NCBI RefSeq assembly: GCF_000725485.1
Contig: NZ_JOAG01000021.1
Location: 156,560 to 220,559 of the forward strand
From: Nonomuraea candida
Lineage (GTDB): Bacteria; Actinomycetota; Actinomycetes; Streptosporangiales; Streptosporangiaceae
DNA length: 64,000 nucleotides
Direction: 5' to 3'
In this document: positions 42,426-50,633 of the stretch, one piece after another
Position numbering within the stretch: the first letter of the stretch is position 1
How the letters are laid out: every line of letters begins with the position of its first letter
Notes under the pieces: model-generated
Databases searched by the model: none
Seen by the model: the letters and a program-made list of their open reading frames with translations, nothing else
What the model was told of the DNA's origin: nothing
Translations under genes and position numbers: made by a program

Positions 42426-43007
42426 ATGAGCGTTTCCCCTACGGCGGAGAAGATCGCCGAGGCCGCGCGGAGCATTCTCGTCAATGAGGGCGCCGGGGCC
42501 GTCACCATGCGGCGGGTGGCCGTGCTGGCCGGAGTGTCGCCGATGGCGGCCTACAAGCATTTCCCCAGCCGGCAGGCGCTGCTCGACGCGGTGGCCGAGC
42601 GGGCCTTCGGCGAGCTGGCCGGAGGGTGGGGGGTCCGGGTCCCGAGCGGCGGCTCCTGGGAGGAGCGGGCGTTCGGACTGCTGGAGGACTTTCTCGATTT
42701 CGCCCTGGGACAACCCCACCTGTACACGTTCCTCATGACCGACCGCCGCGAGCGGGCCCGGCGTTTTCCCGAGGACTTCGCGGGTGGCGCGCCCCCGTTC
42801 GGGCTGCTCGTCACGCTGGCGGAGGAAGGCATGCGCGAGAAGGTGCTGCGCCAGGACGATCCGCTGGAGGTGACCCTGGCGCTGACGGCGTCCGTCCAAG
42901 GGCTCGTGCAGCTCTATCTCGGCGGCCGCATCAGCCTGGAGGAGGACGGCTTTCGCGAGCTGTGCAGGCGTACGGCACGGAGGGTCCTCGATGGCGTCCG
43001 GAAGTGA
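42426..43007 (+). CDS. TetR-family transcriptional regulator
   Basis: A 193-residue regulator starting MSVSPTAEKIAEAARSILVN. The HTH is RRVAVLAGVSPMAAYKHFPS and ends RQALLDAV. No ribosome site precedes the ATG; the palindrome abuts it, which is consistent with leaderless translation. The 3' end overlaps the hydrolase gene by 17 bases, so the regulator and enzyme form an autorepressed operon. Confidence 0.9.
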   Translation: MSVSPTAEKIAEAARSILVNEGAGAVTMRRVAVLAGVSPMAAYKHFPSRQALLDAVAERAFGELAGGWGVRVPSGGSWEERAFGLLEDFLDFALGQPHLYTFLMTDRRERARRFPEDFAGGAPPFGLLVTLAEEGMREKVLRQDDPLEVTLALTASVQGLVQLYLGGRISLEEDGFRELCRRTARRVLDGVRK

Positions 43008-44136
43008 GCGAGCGCCCCGCCGGAGGCGGCGGGGCTGGATCGCGGGCGCGGCCGTCCTGGCCCTCGTGGCCGCCGCGATGGGAGCCGGAGCGTGGTACGG
43101 CAGCGACCAGGCGATCAAGGTCGTGCGCCACGGCACGAGCAACACCCGGGTGCTCGCCGTCCACGGCGACACGGTGACGCTGACGCGCACGCCGCAGTCG
43201 GCCAAGCCGGGCACGTACTGGCTGGAGTGGAGCGGCGCGCACTCGATGCTCGGCGACGTCGTGTCCGACACGCCGGGCGGGGTCACGCGCAAGGTGCTGC
43301 GCGGCCCGGTTCCCTCGGTGGGCACCCCCGGCTTCTTCGGCAACGTGCCTCCCGGCGATCCGAAGGTGGCCTGGGGAATCGACTTCACCGAGATCATGGT
43401 GCCCACCGAGCTCGGCCCCGCCCCGGCCTGGTACGTGCCGGGCGACGGCACCACGTGGGTCGTGGCCGTGCACGGGCAGAACGGACGGCGCAAGGCCAAG
43501 CTGAAGATCCTGCCCGTGGTGCACCGGCTGGGGCTGCCCTTCCTGGACATCAGCTTCCGCAACGACGAAGGCGCCCCGCCCTCACCCGACGGCCTGCTGC
43601 ACCTGGGCGACGCGGAGTGGCGCGACCTGGAGGCGGCCCTGCGCCAGGCGCAGACGATGGGAGCGCGCCGGTTCATCCTGTACGGTACCTCGATGGGCGG
43701 CCAGATCGTCGGTCAGTTCCTCGGCCGGTCGCCGCTCGCGCACCTGGTCGACCGGGTCATCATGGACGCCCCCATGATCGACGTACGGATGACGGCGGAG
43801 CAGGGCGCCAGGAACCACCATCTGCCCGCCTTCACCGCGGGGCTGGTCGGCCAGATCATCGAGTGGCGCACCGGCATCGACATCGATCGGCTCAGCCTGA
43901 TCCACCATCCGCCGCGGGTCCGGCCGCCCCTCCTGCTGATCCACACCGTCCCCGACACCGACCACCCGATCCAGGAGGCGCACGGCCTCGTCGCCACGGG
44001 CGCGCGCCTGGGGTGGAAGATCCGGTTCGAGCCGTTCGCGCAGGGCGAGCACACCGAGGCGTGGAACGTGGACCGCGGCCGCTACGACTGGCTCGTCCAC
44101 GACTTCCTGTCCCCGGTCGTCGCGTCCGCACCCTAG
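42991..44136 (+). CDS. Membrane-anchored alpha/beta hydrolase
   Basis: A 381-residue protein. An Arg-rich N-terminus and one membrane helix (GWIAGAAVLALVAAAMGAGA) place the catalytic domain outside. The nucleophile elbow is LYGTSMGGQIV, the acid lies around LLIHTVPDTDHP, and the His is in GEHTEAWN. The gene starts inside the end of the TetR gene. The substrate is unknown; the tight coupling suggests hydrolysis of the TetR inducer or a related ester. Confidence 0.88.
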   Translation: MASGSERAPRRRRRGWIAGAAVLALVAAAMGAGAWYGSDQAIKVVRHGTSNTRVLAVHGDTVTLTRTPQSAKPGTYWLEWSGAHSMLGDVVSDTPGGVTRKVLRGPVPSVGTPGFFGNVPPGDPKVAWGIDFTEIMVPTELGPAPAWYVPGDGTTWVVAVHGQNGRRKAKLKILPVVHRLGLPFLDISFRNDEGAPPSPDGLLHLGDAEWRDLEAALRQAQTMGARRFILYGTSMGGQIVGQFLGRSPLAHLVDRVIMDAPMIDVRMTAEQGARNHHLPAFTAGLVGQIIEWRTGIDIDRLSLIHHPPRVRPPLLLIHTVPDTDHPIQEAHGLVATGARLGWKIRFEPFAQGEHTEAWNVDRGRYDWLVHDFLSPVVASAP

Positions 44137-44148
44137 CGTCCGCCCGTC

Positions 44149-44220
44149 CGAGACGCCGTGCGAGACGCCGTGCGAGACGCCGTGCGAGACGCCGTGCGAG
44201 ACGCCGTGCGAGACGCCGTG
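44149..44220. repeat. 12-bp tandem repeat, six exact copies
   Basis: CGAGACGCCGTG is repeated six times without change between the convergent ends of the hydrolase and tyrosine recombinase genes. On the minus strand a frame through it reads HGVS repeatedly. The function is unknown. Confidence 0.95.
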
Positions 44221-44240
44221 CACCGACGAACGCGTACCGG

Positions 44241-45338
44241 CTACAGCCCGACGTTGCGCATGGCGTTGTCGCGCCAGCGGTCGACGGCGCGGATGTAGCG
44301 CAGCACGACGGGCGAGGCGGGAGCCCAGCGGCCGTGCTTGGCGATGACGGCCACCGGGACGCCGGCGGCGTAGGCGACGGTGGCGCCGCCGGCGCGCAGG
44401 CTGTGCGCGGTGACGCGCTCCGCGGCGGGCACGCCGGCGCGGACGGCGAGGTCGCGGACGATGACGTTGACGGCGCCGGCGCCGAGTGAGGGGCCGATCG
44501 TGCCGTGCCGGTTGACGCGGCGCAGCAGCCGGCCCTCGGTGTGCCCGGCCCGGTCGAGGAGCTGCAGCCAGTCGCGCCAGGCGGCGACCGGGTCGGTGAG
44601 CGGGTGGCTGCCGCGCGGGATGGCGATGGTCTCGCCGGCGGAGTCCTTGTCGGTCTTGGACGTACGGATCGTCACCTCCAGGCCGTCGGCGACCTCGCGT
44701 ACGTCCTCCCTCATGAGGGCGACCAGCTCGCTGCGCCGGCCCATCAGCGCCAGGCCGAGGACGAGCAGCAGCCGGTCGCGCCGGCCGATCGGCGTGTCGA
44801 GGTCGCAGGCGCTCACCATGGCGCGCAGCGCGTCGATGGTGATGGGCGGGGCTTCGCGCTGGCCGCGGCCGCCGTCCTCGGCGCGCTGCCGCTTGTGGGC
44901 GCGCAGCACGAGGCGGGCGGACTCGGTGGCGGGGCTTGCGGGGTGGCCGGCGAGGCGGTGCATGGTGCGCACCGCGGCGATGGCCTGCTCGACGCTGGCC
45001 GGGGCCTGCCCGGCGTCGCACAGTCCGGCGGTGTACTCGGCCAGGGTGTGGGCGGTCGCGGGCAGGGAGACGCGGCCGTGCTCGGCGCACCAGGCGGTGA
45101 AGGCAGCCCACTGGCGGGCGTAGGCGCGGCGGGTGTTGGCGGGGACGCCGTCGGCGATGCGGGCCCGGGTGCGCGCGCTCAGCGTGTAGTCGGCGGAGGT
45201 GTGCGTCTCCGCGTTCCCAGCGTTCTCCTCGTTCTCCGTGAGCGGGAGGATCGGGGCCTGCTCCCCCAACGGCCGCTCCCCCGCCGTCCGCTCCGGCAGC
45301 GCCCGTCCCTCGTCGACGCCCGTCACCTCGTCGTCCAC
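44241..45338 (-). CDS. Tyrosine recombinase (TnpS-like candidate)
   Basis: A 365-residue recombinase from GTG 45338; a start at 45413 would lie within a palindrome and is less likely. The N-terminal SAM-like core-binding domain includes SARTRARIADGVPANTRRAY, then ARQWAAFTAWCAEHGRV. Catalytic residues are visible as Arg in LMGRRSELVAL, H-x-x-R in TAHSLRAGGATVAY, His/Trp in KHGRWAPAS and Tyr in VLRYIRAVDRW. The divergent zinc-finger coiled-coil gene and the palindrome between them match the arrangement of tnpS-rst-tnpT in some Tn3-family transposons. An integrase of another mobile element is the alternative. Confidence 0.88.
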   Translation of the reverse strand: MDDEVTGVDEGRALPERTAGERPLGEQAPILPLTENEENAGNAETHTSADYTLSARTRARIADGVPANTRRAYARQWAAFTAWCAEHGRVSLPATAHTLAEYTAGLCDAGQAPASVEQAIAAVRTMHRLAGHPASPATESARLVLRAHKRQRAEDGGRGQREAPPITIDALRAMVSACDLDTPIGRRDRLLLVLGLALMGRRSELVALMREDVREVADGLEVTIRTSKTDKDSAGETIAIPRGSHPLTDPVAAWRDWLQLLDRAGHTEGRLLRRVNRHGTIGPSLGAGAVNVIVRDLAVRAGVPAAERVTAHSLRAGGATVAYAAGVPVAVIAKHGRWAPASPVVLRYIRAVDRWRDNAMRNVGL

Positions 45339-45386
45339 ATCCGTTCTCCCGCCCGTCTCCGGAACCCCGTGGGGGACCGGCAAATC

Positions 45387-45420
45387 CTGACCCGCGATAA
45401 GGAAGGTTATCACGGGTCAG
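45387..45420. promoter_or_regulatory. Long inverted repeat, candidate recombination core
   Basis: CTGACCCGCGATAA (45387-45400) and TTATCACGGGTCAG (45407-45420) are 14-bp arms with one mismatch around a GGAAGG centre. It lies in the gap between the divergent tyrosine recombinase and coiled-coil genes. The 6-base centre between pseudo-symmetric arms is the expected form of a tyrosine-recombinase strand-exchange site. Confidence 0.65.
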
Positions 45421-45435
45421 CTTTGAGAAGATGAC

Positions 45436-45479
45436 CGTTCGCGAACGCACGGAACAGATGCGTTCGTTCGCTTCGAACG
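45436..45479. promoter_or_regulatory. CGTTCG-type palindromes upstream of the coiled-coil gene
   Basis: CGTTCGCGAACG (45436-45447) is a perfect palindrome, and CGTTCG-CTT-CGAACG (45465-45479) is a second dyad built from the same half-site. Both lie between the long inverted repeat and the coiled-coil start, and are probable binding sites for that protein. Confidence 0.6.
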
Positions 45480-45493
45480 TTACGCTGCTGTCC

Positions 45494-46828
45494 GTGGCAG
45501 ACGAACAGGAAACCGCGACGGCCAGCGACACCGGCGCGAGCAGTGATCAGACGGCCGGCGACGAGGCGGCGGACCGGCGGGAGCCCGAGCCGCGATGCGC
45601 CGGCCCCGGCTGCGCCAAGGCCCTCCCCGGGCGCAGCAGCCGGGCGAAATACTGCAGCGACGCCTGCCGCGCCGCCGCGTACCGGGCCCGCACCACCGCG
45701 CACTCCGCCCCGGTGGCCAACGCGCTGCTGCGCGCCCACGACCTGCTCTCCCCGCTGCTGGCCGCCGGAGAGCAGTGGCAGGCCGCCCAGGACGCGTTGC
45801 GCACCCAGCTCGCCGAGCTGAGCAACGGCGCGCTCGCCCAGGTCGAGGCGGCCGAACAGGCCGCAGAGGAGGCCCGCGCCGCCGCCGCGGCCGCCGACCA
45901 GCGCGCCACCGCCGCGGCCAACGCCGCTGCCGCCCGGATCGCCGCCGCCGAGCAGGCCCGGCAGCAGGCCGAGGCCGCCCGCGACCGCGCCGAACAACGC
46001 GAGCAGGACGCCTGGCGCCACGTCGGCGAACACCAGGCCGCCCGCGCCCAGGCCGAGCAGGCCGCCGCCGACGCCACCGCCCTGCGGCGCCAGGCCGAGA
46101 CGGACCGCGACGCCGCCCGGGAGCGGGCCGCCCGGCTCACCGAACTGCAGGCAGCCGCCACGACCCGCATCGCCGAGCTGGAACAGCAGGCCGACGAGCA
46201 GCGGCGCGATCTCGCCGATCTCCGGCAGCGGCTGCGGGAGCAGGAGCAGCACACCCGCGAGGCCGAGCAGGCGCGCGACCAGGCCCGCGGCACCGCCGAG
46301 GCGCACGCCCAGGAGGCCGGACGCCTCCGTCGCGACCTGGCCGCTGAGCAGCAGCGACGCGAGCAGGCCGCCACCGCGGCCGCCGTCGCCGAGCACGGCC
46401 GCACCCTGGCCGACCAGGCCCGGGCCGCCGCCGTCGACGAGGTGAACCGGCTGCGCGGCGCGCTCGCCGCCGCGGAGAGCGCGCTGCAGACCGCTCAACA
46501 GCAGCGCGAGGAGGCTCTCAGGACCGCCGCCGTGGCCCGGGCCCTGCTCGACCAGCAGCAGGCCGCCGTCCGGCAGCCGGACACCGAACCCCAGCCGGAC
46601 ACCGAACCCCAGCCGGACACCGAACCCCAGCCGGACACCGAACAGCGGCAGGCCGCTGCCCACCAGCAGGACACCGCGCAGGACACCGGGCACGACCCCG
46701 GCCCTCGGAAGGACACCGGCCCCCACCAGGACGTCGAAGACCAGGACTCCGGACAGCCGCCCGCCACCGCCCACCGGCAAGACGACGCGGCGGCCGGCCG
46801 GGACGGCCGATCGGCACCGCCCAGCTGA
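45494..46828 (+). CDS. Zinc-finger coiled-coil protein (TnpT-like candidate)
   Basis: A 444-residue protein from GTG 45494. The frame is open further upstream but overlaps the operator dyads, so the shorter start is preferred. The Cys cluster is C35-x4-C40 and C54-x3-C58 (RCAGPGCAKALPGRSSRA, then KYCSDACRAAAYRAR). Residues ~70-350 form a continuous Ala/Gln/Glu/Arg coiled coil, and the tail carries QPDTEP repeats. It shares its architecture with the protein at 28183. The predicted role is accessory DNA-binding partner of the divergent tyrosine recombinase. Confidence 0.72.
   Translation: MADEQETATASDTGASSDQTAGDEAADRREPEPRCAGPGCAKALPGRSSRAKYCSDACRAAAYRARTTAHSAPVANALLRAHDLLSPLLAAGEQWQAAQDALRTQLAELSNGALAQVEAAEQAAEEARAAAAAADQRATAAANAAAARIAAAEQARQQAEAARDRAEQREQDAWRHVGEHQAARAQAEQAAADATALRRQAETDRDAARERAARLTELQAAATTRIAELEQQADEQRRDLADLRQRLREQEQHTREAEQARDQARGTAEAHAQEAGRLRRDLAAEQQRREQAATAAAVAEHGRTLADQARAAAVDEVNRLRGALAAAESALQTAQQQREEALRTAAVARALLDQQQAAVRQPDTEPQPDTEPQPDTEPQPDTEQRQAAAHQQDTAQDTGHDPGPRKDTGPHQDVEDQDSGQPPATAHRQDDAAAGRDGRSAPPS
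46574..46645 (+). repeat. 18-bp tandem repeat in the coiled-coil gene
   Basis: CAGCCGGACACCGAACCC is present in four head-to-tail copies (46574, 46592, 46610, 46628), encoding QPDTEP. The repeat expansion lengthens the flexible tail. Confidence 0.92.
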
Positions 46829-47054
46829 CACAGCGGCCGAACCAGCCCGAAATTCGGCCCGGCCGGGCCCGCAGCGCCGCGCTCTCCCAGCTTGCCGCCG
46901 AAGCCCTGACCGTGAAGAACTTCCTCCCTCTCCTCCTCAACTCGGACAAGCCAGATGTGGTGACGATGGGCTCTGCCTGTTCGCGGCCACCCAGCCCCGC
47001 GACTGCCTCATCAAGGCATTCCCTTCGCACAGGTCTGAGCGCTCGCATGCTCAA
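46829..47054. other. Intergenic region after the coiled-coil gene
   Basis: No gene is seen. The sequence from 46905 to 47040 is less GC-rich than its surroundings and may be remnant transposon DNA. Confidence 0.4.
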
Positions 47055-47094
47055 GGCCGTTGTCCTGGTACAGCGCTGTCCCAGGACAACGGCC
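47055..47094. terminator. 40-bp near-perfect palindrome, probable terminator
   Basis: GGCCGTTGTCCTGG (47055-47068) pairs exactly with CCAGGACAACGGCC (47081-47094); the loop itself contains the palindrome ACAGCGCTGT. It is followed by GCCCCTTTTGCGG with a short T-run. It fits an intrinsic terminator for rightward transcription but could also be a protein-binding site. Confidence 0.55.
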
Positions 47095-47226
47095 GCCCCT
47101 TTTGCGGCGCGGTGGCGCGTGCGAGTCTCGGCGCCGTGCCCGGCATGACCGGGCGCCGGTCGAGGCGGTGAGAGCACCGCGGCTCCGCGACCGGCCACGA
47201 AGACCGAGGACACGAAGACCGAGGAC

Positions 47227-48144
47227 ATGAAGACGAACGTCAGCTTCCCCAGCGCCCACCTCACCCTCGCCGGGATCCTGTTCACCCCGGACGACCACAC
47301 CGGCGGCCGGCTGCCGGCCGTCGTCGTCTCCCACCCGGGCGGCGGCGTGAAGGAACAGACGGCCGGCGTCTACGCCGAACGGCTGGCCCGCGCCGGGTTC
47401 GCCGCGCTCGTCTTCGACGCCGCGTACCAGGGGGAGAGCGAGGGCGAGCCGCGCGGGCTGGAAAGTCCTTTCCAGCGGGCCGAGGACGTCAAGTCCGCGG
47501 TGAGCCACCTGTCCACCCGCGACGACATCGACCCGGAACGCATCGGCGCCCTGGGCATCTGCGCGTCCGGCGGCTTCGTCCCGTACGCCGCGCAGACCGA
47601 CCACCGCGTCAAGGCCGTGGCCACCGTCAGCGCCGTGGACCTCGGCCAGGTGTTTCGCGAAGGGCTCGGCCGCACCCAACCTCCGCAGGTGCTCCAGGCC
47701 ATGCTCGACCGGGCCGGCGCCGCGCGCACGGCGGAGGCGCGGGGCGAGGCCCCGCCCATGGTGCCGTGGATCCCCGCCGACGCCGAGGAGCTGCTGGAGG
47801 GCGAGACCAGGCAGTTCCGCGAGACCTGGGAGTACTACCGTACGCCGCGCGGCCACCACCCGCGGGCGGCCCAGGGCTGGGTGCTGCGCAGCATCGACGA
47901 GATCGCCCAGTACGACTCGTACGCGATGATCCACCTCATCGCGCCCAGGCCGCTGCTGATGATCATCGGTTCCGAGGCGGAGAGCGCCTACTTCAGCCGC
48001 GAGGCCATCGAGAAGGCGGCCGAGCCCAAGGAACTGTTCGTCATCGACGGCGCCACCCACGTGGATCTGTACGACCGCGACGAGTACGTCACCCCGGCCG
48101 TCGCCAGGCTCGCCGCCTTCTTCGGCGAGCACCTGACCGGCTGA
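47227..48144 (+). CDS. Alpha/beta hydrolase (dienelactone-hydrolase-like)
   Basis: A 305-residue cytoplasmic hydrolase. The nucleophile motif is ALGICASGGFVPYA (catalytic Ser), the oxyanion region is VVVSHPGGGVKEQT, the acid strand is PRPLLMIIGSEAESAYFS and the His is in IDGATHVDLYDRD. It belongs to the DLH/YqkD group of alpha/beta hydrolases seen beside XRE regulators. The next gene on the same strand encodes such a regulator, 85 bases downstream. Confidence 0.88.
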   Translation: MKTNVSFPSAHLTLAGILFTPDDHTGGRLPAVVVSHPGGGVKEQTAGVYAERLARAGFAALVFDAAYQGESEGEPRGLESPFQRAEDVKSAVSHLSTRDDIDPERIGALGICASGGFVPYAAQTDHRVKAVATVSAVDLGQVFREGLGRTQPPQVLQAMLDRAGAARTAEARGEAPPMVPWIPADAEELLEGETRQFRETWEYYRTPRGHHPRAAQGWVLRSIDEIAQYDSYAMIHLIAPRPLLMIIGSEAESAYFSREAIEKAAEPKELFVIDGATHVDLYDRDEYVTPAVARLAAFFGEHLTG

Positions 48145-48229
48145 CCGCTCCCCTGCCCCGCGTCGGCTCCGCTTGGTCATGCCGGTCCCGGAGAACGGGG
48201 AAGGCCGGAACGTTGCCAGACTTGGGCGT

Positions 48230-49126
48230 ATGAGCAGCAACGCGCGCCCCGGCGAGCTGGGTGACTTCCTCAAGGCCCGGCGGATGGAGCTGAGCCCCGC
48301 CGCGGTGGGGCTGCCCGTCGCCGGCGGGCGGCGCCGCGTCAAGGGGCTGCGCCGGGAGGAGGTGGCCCTGCTCGCGTCGATCAGCGCCGACTACTACACC
48401 CGCCTGGAGCAGGGGCGCCGCCAGGCCTCCGAGCCGGTGCTGGAGGCCATCGCGCGCGTCCTGCGGCTCGGCGACGACGAGCGGGCCTATCTGTTCGAGC
48501 TGTCCGGCAAGGACAGGAACGCGGCCCGGCCGCCCCGCCCGGCCGCGCGGAAGGTCCAGCCGCAATTGCAGCGGCTCCTCGACGACTTCGCCACCACCCC
48601 GGCCGTGATCCTCGGCCGGCGGACGGACGTCCTGGCCTGGAACGCCATGGCCGCCGCCCTGTTCACCGACTTCGGGAAATATCCGGAAGAGAAGCGCAAT
48701 TTCGTAAGGCTGGTTTTCAGTGACCCCGACGTGCGGGCGCTGTACCCGCACTGGGAGGACGTGGCCCAGGCGTGCGTGGCGCAGCTGCGCATGGAGGCCG
48801 CCAGGGACCCGGACGACCCGCGGCTGGGCGAGCTGGTGGGCGAGCTGTCGGCGCGGGACCGGGACTTCCGCCGGTGGTGGGGCGGCCACCACGTCACCGT
48901 GCGCGACATGGGCACCAAGGTGATCCGCCATCCCGTCGCCGGGGAGCTGACCCTCGACTGGTCCACCCTCACCTGCGCCACGGACCCCGACCAGCAGCTC
49001 ATCGCCCTCACGGCCGAGCCTGGCACCCCGTCCCACGACGGCCTGCGCGCCCTCGCCGCGACGGGCCGCCGAGCCGGCGCTCAAGCCGGTGGCGCACCTC
49101 ACCGCCTCCGGACCGAGCCGGCCTGA
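48230..49126 (+). CDS. XRE-family regulator with MmyB-like ligand-binding domain
   Basis: A 298-residue regulator. The N-terminal HTH is LGDFLKARRMELSPAAVGLP, then VKGLRREEVALLASISADYY and TRLEQGRRQ. The C-terminal MmyB-like domain starts near 105 (LQRLLDDFATTPAVILGRRT) and contains ELVGELSARDRDFRRWWGGH. No ribosome site precedes ATG 48230, so the message may be leaderless. A paralogue is at 56745. It probably controls the upstream hydrolase. Confidence 0.9.
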   Translation: MSSNARPGELGDFLKARRMELSPAAVGLPVAGGRRRVKGLRREEVALLASISADYYTRLEQGRRQASEPVLEAIARVLRLGDDERAYLFELSGKDRNAARPPRPAARKVQPQLQRLLDDFATTPAVILGRRTDVLAWNAMAAALFTDFGKYPEEKRNFVRLVFSDPDVRALYPHWEDVAQACVAQLRMEAARDPDDPRLGELVGELSARDRDFRRWWGGHHVTVRDMGTKVIRHPVAGELTLDWSTLTCATDPDQQLIALTAEPGTPSHDGLRALAATGRRAGAQAGGAPHRLRTEPA

Positions 49127-49186
49127 ACGTGCCCCTTCCGGCCACAGCGTCCGAAGCGTCAGACTCCGCGAGCCGGCGTCGGACGA

Positions 49187-49549
49187 TCAGACATCGAGGC
49201 GCTGCGGCCCGGGACCGACCTCGCGGACGACAGTGTAGGTGGGCGCTCCCGTCATACGCGGTTCGGCCTTGCCGGACAGGCCCTCCAGGGCCTTGGTGAT
49301 CGCCGCCATCCGGCCGTCGGTATCGGAGTTCTCCACGAAGTGACGGTAGTCCGCCTCGCTCGCCCAGTGCACGATGGTGTACACGCGACTGCCGTCGGTG
49401 CTCACGTGGAAACGGGCCGAGCGGTAGCCGGGAAAGAAACGCACCCACCGCTCCTGAATCTCCGCGAACGCCTCCACCAGCTCAAGCTGCGTGTCAAAGC
49501 CGTCAACGGTGTAGTCGATGATCGAAGAGAAACCGAGATCCGTGCTCAC
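49187..49549 (-). CDS. Antibiotic biosynthesis monooxygenase (ABM) domain protein
   Basis: A 120-residue small ferredoxin-fold protein from GTG 49549, supported by AAGGAG seven bases upstream. The ABM core is VEAFAEIQERWVRFFPGYRS followed by ARFHVSTDGSRVYTIVHWAS. Such proteins are cofactor-free monooxygenases or heme-degrading relatives; the function here is unassigned. It converges with the XRE gene. Confidence 0.82.
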   Translation of the reverse strand: MSTDLGFSSIIDYTVDGFDTQLELVEAFAEIQERWVRFFPGYRSARFHVSTDGSRVYTIVHWASEADYRHFVENSDTDGRMAAITKALEGLSGKAEPRMTGAPTYTVVREVGPGPQRLDV

Positions 49550-49973
49550 GGGCACACTCCTTGAGGTCGAGGTCGGGTGCGAGGCGATGCCCCGGCGGCC
49601 ATCGTGCAATCTCAACCGTGGTCGAGGTCAAGCGCCCAAGCGAAAGCAACCCCGGCCCGGTCGTGGCGCGCCACGGCCGGGCGGCGGTCGCCTCCACCAC
49701 GTAGGTATGGACCTTCGCAGCGCCCGCAACGCGAGCTGGGCCGCCACGGGTACAGCCGGGGCATGCGGGGGCAGCTGAGTGATCTGGCTGAATGCCGGTC
49801 TTCGAACCCTGGACCGGATCTTGTAGTCGATCACTGCCGATCGCCGGCCTCACGAGCTCCAGCGATGTGGTTGCCCTGAACAAAGTCCTTCTGGTGCGCG
49901 GCCCGTGGCAGGCGGGCATATTGGTGGGTGCACGGTCAGGATTCGCCCGTTCGACGGTCATCGGAAGGCGGTC
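49550..49973. other. Gene-poor stretch
   Basis: No gene is supported in ~420 bases. Open frames on both strands overlap each other and show no family signal. Confidence 0.4.
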
Positions 49974-50327
49974 ATGGCCAGGGTTCGCCAGCGCAAGAAG
50001 GGCAGCAGCAGCCAGGCCAGAGGCGGTGATCCGCCGGAGCCGGGCCCGGGAGCCTGGAAGGCCGCGCGCACGTGGGTGGCCGGGGTGGCCAGCGCTGTGC
50101 TCGTCGCGGCGGCCGGCGTGGTGTTCACCGCCTGGTACACCGCGAGCGGGACCGACGCCGTCGACCAGATCGGCGGCAAGCCGCCGCTGACGGTCGGGCA
50201 TGTGGAGGTCGATCTCGACGAGCGCCCGCTGGTGCTCAGGGGGGGCCAGACCAAGTACGAGAGAAAGGGGCAGTGTCCTGCCCTACCTGAGAGAGCGCTG
50301 ATCAGCGGGTACGGCGACGGGGCGTGA
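49974..50327 (+). pseudogene. Truncated single-pass membrane protein
   Basis: From ATG 49974 the frame encodes a basic N-terminus (ARVRQRKKGSSSQARG), one membrane helix (WVAGVASAVLVAAAGVVFTA) and the start of an extracytoplasmic region ending near VDLDERPLVLRGG at ~50237. After that the sequence reads as low-quality residues until a stop at 50327, overlapping an integrase remnant in the opposite orientation. The native C-terminus has been lost by rearrangement. Confidence 0.6.
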
Positions 50328-50442
50328 GGACCTCGGTGACTTTGGCGATGGCCTCAGGTCCGGGTTTGACGTAGCGCATGGCGGTGCGGGGGTTCTTGTG
50401 CCGGGTCTTGCCCATGATGAGCTGCAGCGGGACCTCGGCCTC
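50302..50442 (-). pseudogene. Tyrosine integrase C-terminal fragment
   Basis: On the minus strand it encodes AEVPLQLIMGKTRHKNPRTA, then MRYVKPGPEAIAKVTEVLTP and a stop. The Tyr in AMRYVKPG is the nucleophile position. Its upstream part ends exactly where the 38-bp Tn3 terminal repeat begins (50443), so a Tn3 element appears to have inserted into the gene. Confidence 0.75.
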
Positions 50443-50480
50443 GGGGGTTGAGCAGCATGCGAACGAAAAGTCGCGTTTAG
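50443..50480 (+). mobile_element. Tn3-family terminal inverted repeat (left end)
   Basis: This 38-base segment starts GGGGGTTGAGCAGCATGC and ends GAACGAAAAGTCGCGTTTAG. It has the length and layout of the Tn3 terminal repeat (GGGG at the outer end; GGAACGAAAACTCACGTTAAG-like inner half). It lies 153 bases upstream of tnpA in the expected orientation. I do not find a matching inverted copy after the tnpA stop, so the right end seems to be lost. Confidence 0.8.
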
Positions 50481-50633
50481 CCGCCCCCAGAGCCCCGCTT
50501 GCCGTTGATGGCTATTCCAATGCGGATGACCTGCGGAATCGTGCTGCTCAGAAGGTCGTGGAAGCTGTTTCCCCGTAACAGTTCGATCTTGAGCCTGGCT
50601 CGCGTTGATGGATGAGTCCTACCTTCTGGGCCC

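Noticed and set aside
45431..45493. Longer N-terminus for the coiled-coil protein
   Set aside because: These codons overlap two perfect CGTTCG dyads and lack zinc-finger or helical content. GTG 45494 leaves a normal leader.
49790..49850. tRNA-like T-loop (GGTTCGAA on the minus strand near 49800) suggesting an att site or tRNA gene
   Set aside because: The flanking bases do not form a T stem and no acceptor or anticodon arms can be found.
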